DNA of 64,000 nt. Source: Hemibagrus wyckioides. Lineage: Eukaryota > Chordata > Actinopteri > Siluriformes > Bagridae. Positions 1 through 13,310 of the stretch are shown in pieces (the stretch's first letter is position 1; the number at the start of each line of letters is the position of its first letter). The stretch lies in NCBI RefSeq assembly GCF_019097595.1, contig NC_080727.1, forward strand, positions 4,070,501 through 4,134,500. Reading direction: 5' to 3'. The position numbers and the translations under genes were made by a program. The notes beneath the pieces were generated by a model. The model saw only the letters and a list, made by a program, of their open reading frames with translations. It did no database searches and had not been told where the DNA came from.

Positions 1-2651
1 CCTTGGACAGTGTGGTCAGTCACTTCCCATGGTGCTGAGGTTACAGAAAACACTGAGTTTGATTTAATCCCTGGAGGACTGGAGCTGGCTCACCACTCAT
101 CAGTGTTTCTTCTCAAAGCTCTCTCTCTCTCACTCACACACACACACAGAGACACACATGGATGTCGATATGGTGATGCCTCAGTGACTTTGGCAAAGGA
201 ACAGCTGACTTTTGCTGCTTCTGTGCTGCCCACACTACAATTTGATTGGTTTAATCCATGTCCAGTACGTCTCTGCTCAGCTGAGAGGGAACTCATTTGA
301 CACCTAATATTCTGCATTGAAACAGAGATATCACATAAGATTCATGTCCATACAGGAGATCCGTCATGCTATCATGGTTTTGACCTAATTGGTGCACATT
401 TCCTTACGAATATCAGCGTTGCCTTTTCGAAGTAAAAGGCAATCCTAAGGGGAAGGAAAGGTAGTGAATTATGTGCATGGACAATAGTGCCATCCCAGAT
501 GACATCCTAAACCCTGTCATTCTCCTTCAAGCTTGGACTGCCGATAATCTTTTTGTGGGTGCGTAGGTTTTTGGGACACTGGCCATTTGGAGACACTCAG
601 GAGACAGTGGCAGGTGACATTCACTCTCTAAGGAAGTCCATGGACAAGACACATGGATGTCATTTTAGTGGTGACAAAAAATGATATTGCTGCTGATTGG
701 TGGTTCCTTTGATGTGTTGAAAAGCTAGCTTTGCTAATGTACCAACAGTATATATATATATGTACTTTAAACAAAAGTGACTGCTTGAGTTCATCATCAG
801 AAATAAAAATAACAGAATTAGGGGAGGCTACATGCACAAACTGCAAGCAACACAAATATGAAATGTAGGGTGAGTTTTTAGGACACAGTGCCATCATATC
901 ATTACTCATTCAAAAGCTTGTGGAAATAATGACTACCGTGATGATGGCTAGTGAAACATTTTGTCATTCTCCATATGGAGATGAATGAAGTCCAGAGTCA
1001 ATTTGTCAGTCCTTTGAGAAACCCAATACCCAAACTTGCCCAAGATCCCACTGAGAATTTATAATCATATTTTACAAGACAAATGACTGACCGAGACTTT
1101 AAAGTATTAAGGGACAAGATTGCCATCAGTTCTTCCCTGATGATTGGTCCTACCCAAAGTTCCAAGCAGTTTTTGGTTGTACACAGGCATTAAGTCACCA
1201 CCAAAATGCATAGAACCCCACTTTCAAAATACAACACCATACAGCTTAATGGTCCTTGGAACCAGGCAAATATAGAACAATTCTATGGTATATGATGTGT
1301 GTGTCAATCTGAGAGAACCCAGTGCTGTGATTCTTGTAGTAATCCCAACAATACACATTTAATAAGAACTTCTGTGCACATTCTCATATTGCAGCATGAA
1401 CACTGCACTTTGCGCCCCAGTCCTGGATAGGTGTGAGAACAGCAGCTCGCCCCTGACCTCTGACCTCTTTCGCCCCCTGTGCCCCTTTATGCCCATGTGC
1501 ATGAGTGGTCCAGTGGTTTATAATATTTGACAGAGTTCATGGAAGACATCTGCTGAGAGGGGCTATGGAGACAGGCCAACGGAGAGGTAGGGGAGAGGGC
1601 AGGGACGAGGCGCTTCAGCCATTCATCACCTCATTGGCATAAAGAGCAGGACAGTAGGCACAGCCTGGCACTCAGTAAAAGACTCCTCTCCTACAGCACC
1701 AAAAGATTTATACTGGCTTTCAGGAGACCACACCATTCGAGACTCGCTTATAAAATGGTTCGTATTTTCCATTATGGCATGTAGGTAAGCCTAAGAAATA
1801 TAGTAGCTTGCCCTGGGTGAAATGTTCGATGTGTGATCCTGTTTTTGGCATCATTTCCTGTTTTGTTAGAAAAAACACTGAACCCTAATAACAATTTCTG
1901 GCGTCTTTTGTCAAGTTCTTACGTTATAGGAAGTTTGGCAGGTAATGACAGGTAAACGTCAGCCAAGTGTCAAATACAATCATGTTAAATGTGCGAAACT
2001 GTGACAGAATGAAGAGTAGCATCCGAAAGCTATTTCAAAGGTGCTGTTCTAAGATGTGGCTTTGGAAGGTGGGAAAAAGCATTTATTTCCAATTTTACGA
2101 TCCAATTCATTTTGTAAATATTTCCAGCAATTTTGATTTATTTTCATATTCTGCCAGCTTTGGAAAGAAGGCACTGGAAACCTACGTGAAAGGAAGTATT
2201 TTATTAAAGAGTCAGAGTTCAATGTTAACCGATGGCACAGCCATTACCGAGTGATGGGGGGTCAGTGGGCATCGCTTGGGCTGGGGATTCACCCAGCTGC
2301 CACAGGGAGACACACACAAGCTGTTGGACACAAGCTGAGACGAAGATGCCCCTATGTTTCAGCCTTTTGAGGGCAAAAGGTCAGGCTGTCCCTTGTCTCT
2401 CCATCTTCACTCTGGGCATTTGGGAGCGGTTTGGTGAGCTGCGGCAGACCTCGATGCATCATTGCATAGAGTTAGTGTGTATGAATCAGAGTGGGTTCAG
2501 TGAATAGACAGGGGTTACCTGGAAAGTAGTCTTGTCTAATGACCATGAGAGGTCCAGGTGTGATTATCCACTGAAGCGAGGGAAGGACTTGGCCATAAAC
2601 AAATTTTTTCTGAATTGTCCAGATGTCTAACATGAGATTAAAATGTCACTA
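1..2651. other. Non-coding stretch
   Basis: No supported exon on either strand. It holds a short CA repeat near 137, a TA run near 750, and the GC-richer block with the DR1 motif at 1390-1680. Short open frames lack splice context and family resemblance. Confidence 0.5.
1454..1466. promoter_or_regulatory. Perfect DR1 nuclear-receptor half-site pair
   Basis: TGACCTCTGACCT is two consensus half-sites separated by one base, the element bound by HNF4, COUP-TF or PPAR/RXR. It lies in a GC-richer block (about 1390-1680). Function is inferred only. Confidence 0.35.
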
Positions 2652-3199
2652 TACACCAACCAGGCATAACATTATGACCACCTGCCTAATATTGTGTTGG
2701 TCCCCCTTTTGCTGCCAAAACAGCCCTGACCCGTCCTGCACTGTGTATTCTGACCCCTTTCTATCAGAACCAGCATTAACTTCTTCAGTAATTTGAGCAA
2801 CAGTAACTCGTCTGTTGGATCGGATCACACGGTTCAGCCTTCTCTCCCCACGTGCATTAATGAGCCTTGGTCGCCCATGACCCTGTCGCCCGGTTCACCA
2901 CTGTTCCTTCCTTGGACCAGATACTTGGACTAGATACTGACCACTGCAGACTGGGAACACCCCACAAGAGCTGCAGTTTTGGAGATTCTCTGGTCTAGCC
3001 GTCACAATTCGGCCCTTCGTCAAACTCGCTCCAATCCTTACACGGGTCCATTTTTCCTGCTTCTAACATCAACGTTGAGGACAAAATGTTGACTTGCTGC
3101 CTAATATATCCCACCCACTAACAGGTGCCATGATGAGGAGATCATCAGTGTTACTCACGGCACCTTTCAGTGGTCATAATGTTATGCCTGATTAGTGTA
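2652..3199 (-). mobile_element. Internally deleted Tc1-like element, copy 1
   Basis: Termini TACACCAACCAGGCATAACA and the inverted CATAATGTTATGCCTGATTA bound a roughly 550-base element in - orientation. Inside are the decayed start of a Tc1 transposase (DNA-binding part) and its last residues (AAKGG...), joined across a deletion that removed the catalytic core. The same deletion joint occurs in the copy at 17260, so this is a non-autonomous family rather than independent decay. Confidence 0.8.
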
Positions 3200-4148
3200 T
3201 ATAGAAAACTCTCGTCAATCAAATACGAATATGTTTCTCTTATTCATGCTACGATGCACATTCGAAGAGCAGATTCAAAAATGTTCGTTGATCGTAGTCG
3301 AAAAAGATTTTTTTAGTGTCCGATCGAAGACTTCATTAGAAAACACTGAGAAAACCTAAAAGAATGTCATTTGGGAGGGAATATGTACAGGCTGAATCTA
3401 TAGAGCACACTCACGGGAAAAAAAATGTTTATCAGGTTTATTTGGATGCTTAAGACTGCTTGCACACATGCTGTTTTATTCCCCACTCAACCCCCAATGC
3501 ATTTTTTTGTACGAACAGAATATGACCACTTTTATAAAACACTGCTTTTTTTTTTGTCACACTATCTTTTTTTTTTTGGTCTCAGTTGAAAACTGTGGAA
3601 AACAAGTGTGGAAAATAAACACAGAGGATAAAGTGCAGGGGAAAAAAATGAGTTTAGTGAGCAAATATGAAGAGATTTCTGACTCGTTGGAATAGAAAAA
3701 TTTCATTTCCAGTATTTTAATGCTGCAGTGTAACTTTTTGAGAGGTTCAACTTTTAATTTGTTTATTATGATAATAAAAAAAAACCTCATTTCTAGAGTG
3801 CAAAACGATACAGTGTGCTAGGACTGAGGAGTATATTAAGGTTACACTGTTTTATGCTGTCATTTTTTTTTTATTTCAGCGCAAAAGGCACTGTTTTGTA
3901 TTTTAGAAAACATGGTACATGTAAAAGCACCATCAAGCATGATGGTCTAAATAATAATAAAATGAATACTTTTCTATTTTTTTCTATTTAATCTGGTTAC
4001 ACATGTTATATGAATATTATTAATGTAATTGGTGCATGCAGTCGAATTACTTGGTCAAGAAAGATGAAATCAGGATGATGAGAAATAAAATTAATCTGAT
4101 TAATGTGTAGATTTACAGTATATTTACCTCTATACACTGGCTTCATCT

Positions 4149-4173
4149 CTCTCTCTCTCTCTCTCTCTCTCTA
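4149..4173. repeat. (TC)n microsatellite
   Basis: Simple CT repeat within non-coding DNA. Confidence 0.85.
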
Positions 4174-4903
4174 TGATAGAATCCTATAACACATCATACA
4201 CACTAAACACGCTGCTCTGGCCGTCTAATTTTCCTACATAGTTGATTTGTAGGTCAGAATATCTCAATTATCACACTCCTGTCACTGCTCAGAATGTCCT
4301 CCCCAACCTCTTTCCACCTGCCGTGACTTTTATTGCTTCATTAGTGAACGCCACATGCTATAGTGCACACTCCCCCTTACATCACTAACACTGATCGGTG
4401 GGCATACGAGGGTGGAAACAGCCACACACACTGCTTTACACACAACACACACACACACTATTATCCACTCAATCACTCACTCACAATCATAAACCCTAAC
4501 CCTTAGGTCCCATGTTCTGGCTTTAAAGGTATGGATCATTTTGATTTCTCTTAGCGAATACAAAATTTCTTTTGCTTGGCTCCACCCCCTCAATAACGCT
4601 TAGCACCGGTTGCTTGGCTGCACAACGAGTGATCTGTAAACTGTATTTTATTTGTAACAATAAAATTATTTTTCTATTTGCAGAACGTTACAATCACAGA
4701 TGTACAACTTTGCATATGGTCTTTTCATTGAATTGAATATATATTTGCATATTTTGGTGTGAGTGTGTTATTGAGCAATGAATTGACCCAGTTGAATTTG
4801 ATTAAAATAATAATATGTTCAAGTACTGAATGAGAGAATAATTATTAATCTGTCAAGTGTGTTATAAAGTGTTATCAAGTTGCAACAAGCAAAAAATAAA
4901 CAA

Positions 4904-4928
4904 ATGAACAAACAAACAAACAAACAAA

Positions 4929-4959
<31 letters not shown>

Positions 4960-4962
4960 ATA
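4904..4962. repeat. (AAAC)n/(AAAT)n microsatellite
   Basis: AACAAACAAACA passes into AATAAATAAATA repeats. Confidence 0.85.
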
Positions 4963-5036
4963 TTTTTTTAATTATTTAAAAAATTCAAATTTGTTTTTAC
5001 ATTTATTCTGATTCCTTCTTTGATTTTCAGGATCAT

Positions 5037-5260
5037 CTTTAGCAGGAACACACCCTGGATGGGACACCATACAATGCACCACTCATTCACCCCTAGGGGA
5101 ATTTATTATGACTGGTCCACCTAACAGCATATTTTTTGGAGGTAGAAGGAAACCAGAACACCTGTTGGAAACCCACATAGAAACACACCTGACCTCATGC
5201 TCGAACCAGAGACCCTGGAGCTGTGAAGCAGCACCCATCATTCTACCCACTACGGATCAA
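5037..5260 (-). repeat. Teleost dispersed repeat fragment
   Basis: Reverse-orientation relative of the repeat at 11320. Landmarks are CACACCCTGGATGGGACACC, TTTTTTGGAGGTAGAAGGAA and TCGAACCAGAGACCCTGGAG. Coding potential here is an artefact of the repeat. Confidence 0.5.
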
Positions 5261-5697
5261 TATTTCATAACATTACCATATTTTCCAAAACATAGTATAC
5301 ACACATATCTCTATACACACCTCTGTATTTGTTTCCTGCTATGCTCCTTAACACTGTTTGTTTCCTGACACTTATATCAACACAGTCATTAATCCACAGC
5401 ACCGCATTAATGTTTAATATATTCTGTTGTTGATCTGATGCAGAGAAAATGAGTTTCTGTTCCTCAGCAACAATCTTTTAGATAAATTGGTCAGTTTGGA
5501 GGCAACAAATTTATACCAGCAGTGTGTGTCATTATACTTCATCATTTTTAGCACTTTCTAGTTTAGTGGGTTGCTTGCAGATGAGTTCACAGCTATTTTT
5601 CTGGTGCTATATTCAGCTAGACCACAACTAGACTTACTGAGACTGAGCTGTCTGCATCAACTAGCTACATGAGCTGTGTGGCCATGTTAGCGTAGAT

Positions 5698-5881
5698 CAG
5701 GGGTGTCCAATCTTATCCAGAAAGGGCCGGTGTGGGTGCAGGTTTTCATTCCAACCAAGCAGAAGCCACACCTGAGTCTACTGAAAGCCAAGATCGGCTG
5801 ATTAAACAGATGGAAACAGGTGTGGCTTCTGTTTAATTAAAAAAAATGCCTCCCCTTTCTGGATAAGATTGGAAACTTCTG
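5698..5881. mobile_element. hAT-like MITE
   Basis: A 184-base element. Its left end CAGGGGTGTCCAATCTTATC pairs with a right end whose complement is CAGAAGTTTCCAATCTTATC. CAGGGGTG starts are typical of hAT elements. A second inverted pair (CAGAAGCCACACCTG at 5759, CAGGTGTGGCTTCTG at 5817) lies inside. An 8-base target duplication is not evident. Confidence 0.6.
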
Positions 5882-8800
5882 ACTTCATTTGAACCACGGA
5901 ATATGAATATAAATAAATTGTCTAGATACAAGACATTCGTAAATGTTTGGAGTAACAGTTTATTCCACCATTTTTTATTTGGCTAAAGTAAGGAGCTGAT
6001 ACTTAAATAGTCCTTTATTTTGAGAAATTCTGTTCAAAAATATCATTTAGCTAAATTGTTGCCTTATAGAAGAAGAAGAAGAGGAAGAAGAAGAAGACAA
6101 AGAAACAGTTCAGTTCACCTGGAATGCTAATAGTATTGCAAGGTACATAGAAGTTAGCAAAGGACTAGCATGACATTTCACCTAACAAGATTGACGATGT
6201 ACAAGTTGTTTTTTTTAACGTTTCTTTCTTAGGCTCAAGGTTGTAACTGTCTGCTCCCTCATCATAGATGTCATACAGAATAGCCGACGCTATGAGAATA
6301 ATCAGGATCTCCCCCATGACCCAATGTATATGAACTAAGTAGGTATTTCTGGACTCCCAGATTCAGACCCCTGTACGTGTACATGTGTGTGTGAGACTGA
6401 GAGAGTGTAGGGGGCGGACTGTCGAGAATAAGACCCCAGCAAATGCTCATTAGAGTTGACCTTGGCACCAGGAGCCTGCGTTTGATGGATCGGGTACAGG
6501 GCCAAACAAGCCCCCAGGGAGCCATGATCTTATCTCTTATTGTACACACACCTCCCTCCTGCTGACCCTTTCCCTGCTCGTGCACACTGCACAGCTCTGC
6601 ACGCATCACAGGCAGAATAAATCTGTGTCTGACAGAGAAAGAGAGAGAGAGGGAGAGAGGCGAGGGACAAGAGAGCAGGAGAGCAAGAGGGTGAGAATGA
6701 ATGAGGCGGCAAGAGAGAAACACACACAGGGGGCCCAGAAAAACCAACAGCTCACCGAGGTGTCATTAGCTACATAAGTCAGCTGCGCTTGATGTGGGCT
6801 GGAGAGCAGGATGGAAAAGGCCTGGGGTGGAATTCAAAGAGACGAAGAGGCGATGATGTGATCAGTTGACGAGTCCTTAAACGAACCTTGTGTTTCACAA
6901 GCTCCATGATAAGTTTGTTTTTCTAGCTTAGCCATCTCTCCGCTGCTCAAATATGAGTATCCTTCTCCACAAATAACATCTGCTCAATTCCTCCCCCATA
7001 TATCTGCAGTGGCACCCAGTCAGAGGACAGGCAGCGATCAGAGGCATGAGGCAATATCCACCTGCAGGGAGGAAAACTTAAACACAAAGCTTCCAGAGAT
7101 TTAGACATTCTCTTATTCCCTTGTGCTGTACTTGAATGAAATCTTTTCTCTGGGACTCTAATGGAGCAGCAGGGGAAAATTGCTCTATTAAGCATATTTA
7201 TTTCACACAAAGTGCCTTCGAGGATGTATGTGACGTAACAGCATACCCGCTTGAGCAATGATGCAACGGAAAAACCTACCTTACTCCATCAGGACACAAA
7301 GTGGATCTAATCTGTGCTAATTCACTGTGGGAAATTAGCACAGATAACATCCAGTTTTCTAAAATAGCTCGTGGCCCTTATGGCATCACCCCTTACTTTT
7401 TAAAAAAAAAATAAAATAAAAAAATTACACTACTTTCATCCAATTTAGTCAGTGCCAACTTTCACCCACTAGCTAGTTCTTTTCTATTGCACAACCGTTA
7501 CGAATCTGGGATGGCACAGGCTAACAGGTGCTTCCTCTGGGATTTGACATGTGAAGCCAGCTCCTGCATGCCTACAGGGTAACGCATGCCAACGTCTTGA
7601 TCTATCTGTCTTTTTTGAGAACTCCCTGATCATTCCTTCTAAAAAAAAAAAAAAAGGCGTGAAACTTCGATATAGTATTGGGCGAGCAGTTATTGTTCTT
7701 TAGATATGTTGCAGACATCACCTGGTCATGGTGGTTTCTCCTGTAGAACATCAGATGAATTTGAGAATTTCTTGCCAAGGAGGTCACCCAGTTGCTTGTT
7801 TATCTCACAAGCCACTCCATGTTGCTGTTCTTGCATCAAAGACAAACCTGGACCATGGTACCTCAGTGGAATGGTGAAATTACCATGTATCCTTTGAGCC
7901 ACAAGTATGGTGGTTGGTCAGTTGGTGATTTACTTCCATTCAAGACACAAAGACAATCTTGACCAATGCTCCCTGAGTCTGCAGCAGTTTGTCATCTACT
8001 TCTGTTATTATTATTAACCTGCTGATTTTCCAAAAAATGGGCAAATTAATACAGAAAATGAATGAAGAAACTTCATGTTGTGTCCAATATGCTCCCAGGA
8101 TAATCAACATGACCCACTCCCACTGCTGAGTTGCTGAGACGTTCCCTGAAGATCCTAGTCCTGATCACCACCTCTAGACCAGTGCTCTTTCCTGTACTGG
8201 TAGCCAGTATGTGCTAGCACAAAGATACATTTTGTAGATGCAAGTAGATGTCCAAGTGCTTCTATATGTCATTCTGGTCAAGAGCAACCTCCTCCTAAAT
8301 GCCATAAATTAAATCTGTTATAATTTAAACCTGCTTTTGAACCTATGTAGTGTCAAATGGCAAAATTAAATTGACTCAATCTAGAGTCAAGACCATCCAA
8401 TAAATTAAGAAATGTAAACATTATTCAAAGAGTATGGCCAATTATGTTCTCTTGGACCCCAAGCTGTGTATATGGCTATGGCACTGATGATATTTGAATG
8501 AAAGATCTCCTAACATCAGGACTTCAACCAGCAACTTGTTTTACCGCTGCAAGGAAAAGGTATTTTTTCTTGCAGAAGAACATTTGTTCTAGGTGTCTCA
8601 AGGTGTTAGTCGTCTTTGACACAGCTATTTGGCCCGTATGTCAGGTAATGCTTCCACCTAGGGCCAGGTGGGAGCATCATGTGTACTGTGTGTGTGTGTG
8701 TGTGGGTGATGGTGGCAGGACTTAGATAGCCATTAGACCACTGCCTGGAAAAAAAGAAGCACAGATGCCAAGCATAGGTCATCTTACTGATGAAGAGAGC

Positions 8801-11319
8801 CAGCTGCTGACTTGGGGTCAGTGACTCCTGTGAGAACTCTGTGAGTATTTGTTTGGGTCTTTGTGTGTGTGAGAGAGAAAGACAGCAATCCAGGTCATTT
8901 TTCTACTTGGACAGTGCACATTATTTATAACAGAAGCAAGACCCACTGTCTTTGTGTAGACCTACAGTAAATGGACTCAAACTCTTTCCATTCTCTCAAT
9001 ATTAAAAAACCAACTGCATGAATAAGGCACTATGGGTTGCCATTGGTAAGACGGATTCCTCCTCCCAAAAAATCTCATTCCTCTCAATGCCCCCTTCCTG
9101 TCTGACTCCTAACGCCTGGGTGGGCTTGATGTCTTTCCTCTGTGAGGTAACACTTGGAGCCTGGCTTGACAGTTGGGAATGGATACGACGCATGGATGTT
9201 GCTGTAATTGCATCTGGTTGCATCATGAAAAAGTAATAATTCACTGTCAAGGATGTCAAAGTGTCAGCGTTCAGCAGAACTGATAAGTTGTCAGCGACGG
9301 AAAGAGTTTAAACCTCTTTCCAAAGTCAAGCCCTGGAAAGCTGTAGGAAATAGAGTGGAAGATGTTCAGATGAGGAATGTGTGTTCATTACTTTCCTCTT
9401 ATATTACAGAGAAGATAGATGACGTCAGTGCTATATGGAGTGGATTGGACCATTTGGGTTGAAAATCCCTCTTAGCGTTTTATTAATATTTGGCTAAACA
9501 CCTAAATGGGTAAATATTTAATTTGCATTGAACACATGTCACTCCTAAAATAATCTCCTAAATATTCTAAACACAAATAATCATAGGGCATCGTTGGTAA
9601 AATTGCCTTGTTGCCATGCACGAATACTATGACCATTAGGGTAAAGCATCCATGCAAGCTTTTCACTGCGCTGCATCTCAGCACCAATAAATACACACAC
9701 TCAGAATATTCTCAGCCAGGGCTCAAGTTTGAGGGGTGATGCAACAGCTGCCTTGCCGTCGGTTAAAGAAAGTTCACAAAATTCATTGGAAGTTGCTTTA
9801 GCTAGGTGTTTAATACACCATTATTTAACCCCTCCCCATCCCAATTAACCACTATTTATAGCTAAACAATAAAAACAATCCTAGCATTTCCTAGCATTAA
9901 GATCAGAGGATCACTTATGTCACTTGTGTGTCTTGTGATAGCACACTGCATGCATTTTCCTTTGACATTTTCACAAGTAAATTTCAGCCAGCTGGCTATC
10001 ACCTCCTTCTGTGCATCATCTGTTCACCATTCCTCAGTTCAGCTGGGTTACGTACTGAGTCTCATCTGAGAAACGGGCTCAAAGTCTCATCCTTTAGCTA
10101 AACAGTCACTGCGAGAGCACAGAAAGCGGCGAAAGTCTAACGGCTGCTGTTCAAAAGAGATTATGAGCCTCCGAAAGCCCAAGGATTGATCCCATTGTAT
10201 TTTAATGAAGTGCTTATGGACCCGCTTAGACATGCAAAGAGAAGGAAAATAGACTGATGGGTTACGGCAGGACTGACTCCTTTATTTCTAATGAAGAAGA
10301 GTTTGCTGAGGGTAGGCTGTGGGGGTCTGTTTTAGTTCCCAGAATTCAAGAGAATGCACTAATGCCATGATGTCCACGACTGTCCATCATCTTTTCACTC
10401 ACTTTTCTCACACTTTTCTCTCTTTCACTGGTTTGTGTACACTATGGATTGCGTGCACAAGGAGATTAGCTGACCTTATGGTCACTGCATTGACCTTGTG
10501 GTGCAAAAGAGATGCACAGAAGCACACAAAGACAAGCAAAGCATACACACACACACACAGACACTGAAATGCGTAGTACCAACAAACACTTTCTTTCAGG
10601 ATGTTCCCAGAAGCTTCCCTCCATGCCTTTGTGATTAAGCTTTCTGCTGCCCCTGTGTGGCAGAGTTCATCCGTGTCTCCCGAGCAGCACACAAAGGCCT
10701 CAGTGTCCCAGGGAGCATTGCTTCTTACGGTCTAAATACACCACTAAACCACGTATCCCACGAGGCCCGGCTGTAATTAAGCACATGTGCTCGTTAGCAG
10801 CCTGTCCTTCTCTCTTTTCACTCACCTTTGCCTATATCACTCTATTTCTTTCCCTCTCTTGTTTCATCCCCCTCCTTCTCGCTATGGTTTGTCAGATGAA
10901 GCGATTGCCTCCTTCTCCCACCCCCAGTGGCATTTAACTATTCTCATTTGCATGTACATGCCCTCGCTGTGTGGCCGGCGGGCCGCAGAGATTGATCAAC
11001 AACACAGCGGCATGTTTTATTACATGTCAGTCAGAGGCAGAGACCATACGCAGTGGGCATACATGCAGACACACACACATGCATATGTGCACAAGCTGGC
11101 ATGTATGGAATATACAGACATATCCACAGGTATATTCATCCACAACATATACAGCTAAATATTCACATTATGCATGAAGACACTTCGGAAGAATGGAAGC
11201 CCATGCTCAATTAAACTAGGGTATTTATAACTAGGGTTATAAATACAATAGATAGCATATGTGCAAAGAAAATGACCGTAATCAATTCCTAATGATATCT
11301 TCCATGAGACTTGAGACAA
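5882..11319. other. Non-coding stretch
   Basis: Contains a GAA tract near 6070, a GA-rich tract near 6635-6700, and TG/CA runs near 8687 and 10545. The blocks around 6400-6620 and 10870-11040 are more GC-balanced and may be regulatory. The 158-residue open frame around 6271-6747 (- strand) is low complexity from the GA tract. Confidence 0.45.
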
Positions 11320-11600
11320 ACCTTCCAACTCCAGGGTGCCTGGTTTGATCCTGAGCTCAGGGTATCACCTGTGTGGATTTTCTCATGCTTTTTCGGGGGC
11401 CCTGTGGACCTCCTCTAGTTTTCTCCCTCTTAAATACATGCGGGCAGTTAGATTAGCGACTCATAATTGCCCCGAGTGTGAATGAGAGCGTGAATGTGTG
11501 CTTGGGCAATGGACTGGCATCGCATCCAGGGTGTATTCCTGCCTAACACCTAGCATTAATAGACTTTGGATCCACTGCAACCCTGAGCAGGAATAAAAGA
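11320..11600 (+). repeat. Abundant teleost dispersed repeat
   Basis: Contains the landmarks of a very common fish repeat: GCCTGGTTTGATCCTGAGCT, TGTGTGGATTTTCTCATG, CTGGCATCGCATCCAGGGTG and a GAGCAGGAATAAA end. Related fragments lie near 12050, 5037, 49670, 58860 and 61290. I do not know its formal classification. Confidence 0.55.
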
Positions 11601-12049
11601 TCACTGAATAATTGAACTGATGAATGGCATAAAATTCATGGTTCAAAAAGTCACTGTGTATACCTTACACCTAAGAATATTTTGGAAAGAGGTTCAATGT
11701 GTAGTTTATAACATTTATATGATGACTGTATGAGAAGGCTCTGGCCTTGGAGATCCATAGGTTGCCATGTTCAGCCATGATGTCAGCTTCATTATCAGAA
11801 AAATATAAGCCTTTCTATGCATTTCCAACCATAAAAAGACATAATGAAGTATATGAGGTCAGGTTGGTTTAATAATGGACATCCAAACATGTGTCTGGTC
11901 AGTTGGTGCTCATTAATGTGGTCAAGTGAAAATATTTTCTATGAATAGACTGGAAAGGTAAAATGAGCAGAGTAATGAGCTGTGCTTTCCAAAAAAAGAC
12001 ATTCTGACCTGGTCCACTCTGGACATTTTGAATGAACTGTCATGCCCTA

Positions 12050-12165
12050 TGATTGACTGGTGTCACATCCAGGCAGCATTTCCACCTTGGGCATTTTTCC
12101 TTGCGTGTTTTCCCAGGATAGGCTCCGGATTCACCGCGGACTATGATCCATAAGTATATATGGAG
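12050..12165 (+). repeat. Teleost dispersed repeat fragment
   Basis: TGACTGGTGTCACATCCAGG followed by CCCAGGATAGGCTCCGGATT is the 3' part of the same family as at 11320. Confidence 0.45.
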
Positions 12166-12759
12166 TCTGATAGGTACAACTTCCCAGGTATAACACATTC
12201 ATACACACAGTCTGACAGTTCCAGGCACAACACTGACAAGTGCACAGAAGCATGTCCAGTAGATAAAATCTGAGGAAATCTACTCAGCCACCAAACCACC
12301 AAACAAGAACTGCTCCAAACAAGGTACATTTCAGCTTGAGGTTCTGATTCCAGTCCGTTTTCCACCAACTTGACAGACTGTAAGGTGACCGTATTATCAT
12401 TTTGTCTGTATTTGAGGTTTTTTTGTGAATTGGTGGGCATAAAACTCATCGGAAAAAGTGGGGACATGCCTCAGAAGATTGATTTTGCAAACATGAACAG
12501 TCCTTTTAGTGGTGGGAATGTGTTTATCTGTATAGGGTGTCACATTTTGTATGATATAGTGTTGTTCTATGTGTCAGCAACAAATCAGCAACAAATATTG
12601 TTGCTGGCCCCAATTCTTACAACAAAAATGACCACTGAAAGGGGCAGGGGTTCTTAGAGGTCTCACATGAAGCATAGGGTAAATAGGAATGTTATTTAAT
12701 CTACAGCTAAATGATTTGGTAAATCTCACTGTAATGGAGTAAGCTAAAAGTTCTGAAAT

Positions 12760-13310
12760 TATTCCATATGAGTGATTTCAAATGATTCATGTGAATTTTC
12801 ATTAACTTAATTCTATTCACATGTGATTTTTAAAAAAAATTTATTTATTTTCAAACATTTTTTAGATAATTTGTGTATTCCACAAGTGTGTGAAATATTT
12901 TTTTTAACGAAGGCCATGTTTTTATGCTCACATATGATGTGATAATTTTTTACCCATAAATAAATTTTTCACATGCGTTTTACTGACAAAATTTATTTTC
13001 ATGTGAGATTTTTAACATGATTTATTCATTTTCAAATGCAGTTATTTTTTATATGATGAATTCATTTTCATTTACTTTTTTCACCTGATTTATTCTTTTT
13101 CCATATAATTTTCCCCATGATTAATTTTTTTATGTGAATATTGCAGGTTGAATTTTATTTATTTTCTTGCATGTGATCGATTTATTTGCTCTTGTCCATT
13201 TTCCACACGGATTTTTATTTTCACACGCAAGTTTCTCATATCGATTTGTGTATCTTTTCACATGTGATTTTTATCTGTGGTCACAGGATGTCATGTGATT
13301 TCTTTGTTGT
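12760..13310. repeat. Degenerate CACATGTGA-rich repeat block
   Basis: AT-rich block with recurring TTCACATGTGATTTTT-like units (near 12816, 12957, 13001, 13167, 13258 and 13291), alternating with TGATTTATTCATTTTC-like units. The spacing is irregular, so this is an old minisatellite or nested palindromic MITE rather than a clean tandem array. No coding potential. Confidence 0.5.

Larger units (their letters stand above)
3200..5036. other. AT-rich non-coding stretch
   Basis: Poly-A/T runs and the CT, CA and AAAT microsatellites. No exon-like frames seen. Confidence 0.5.

Noticed and set aside
4484..4507. CCCTAA-like words resembling telomere repeats
   Set aside because: Only about two units; too short for an interstitial telomere.
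6271..6747. 158-residue open frame on the - strand
   Set aside because: Serine/leucine-rich low complexity from CT/GA tracts, no domain, and no splice context.
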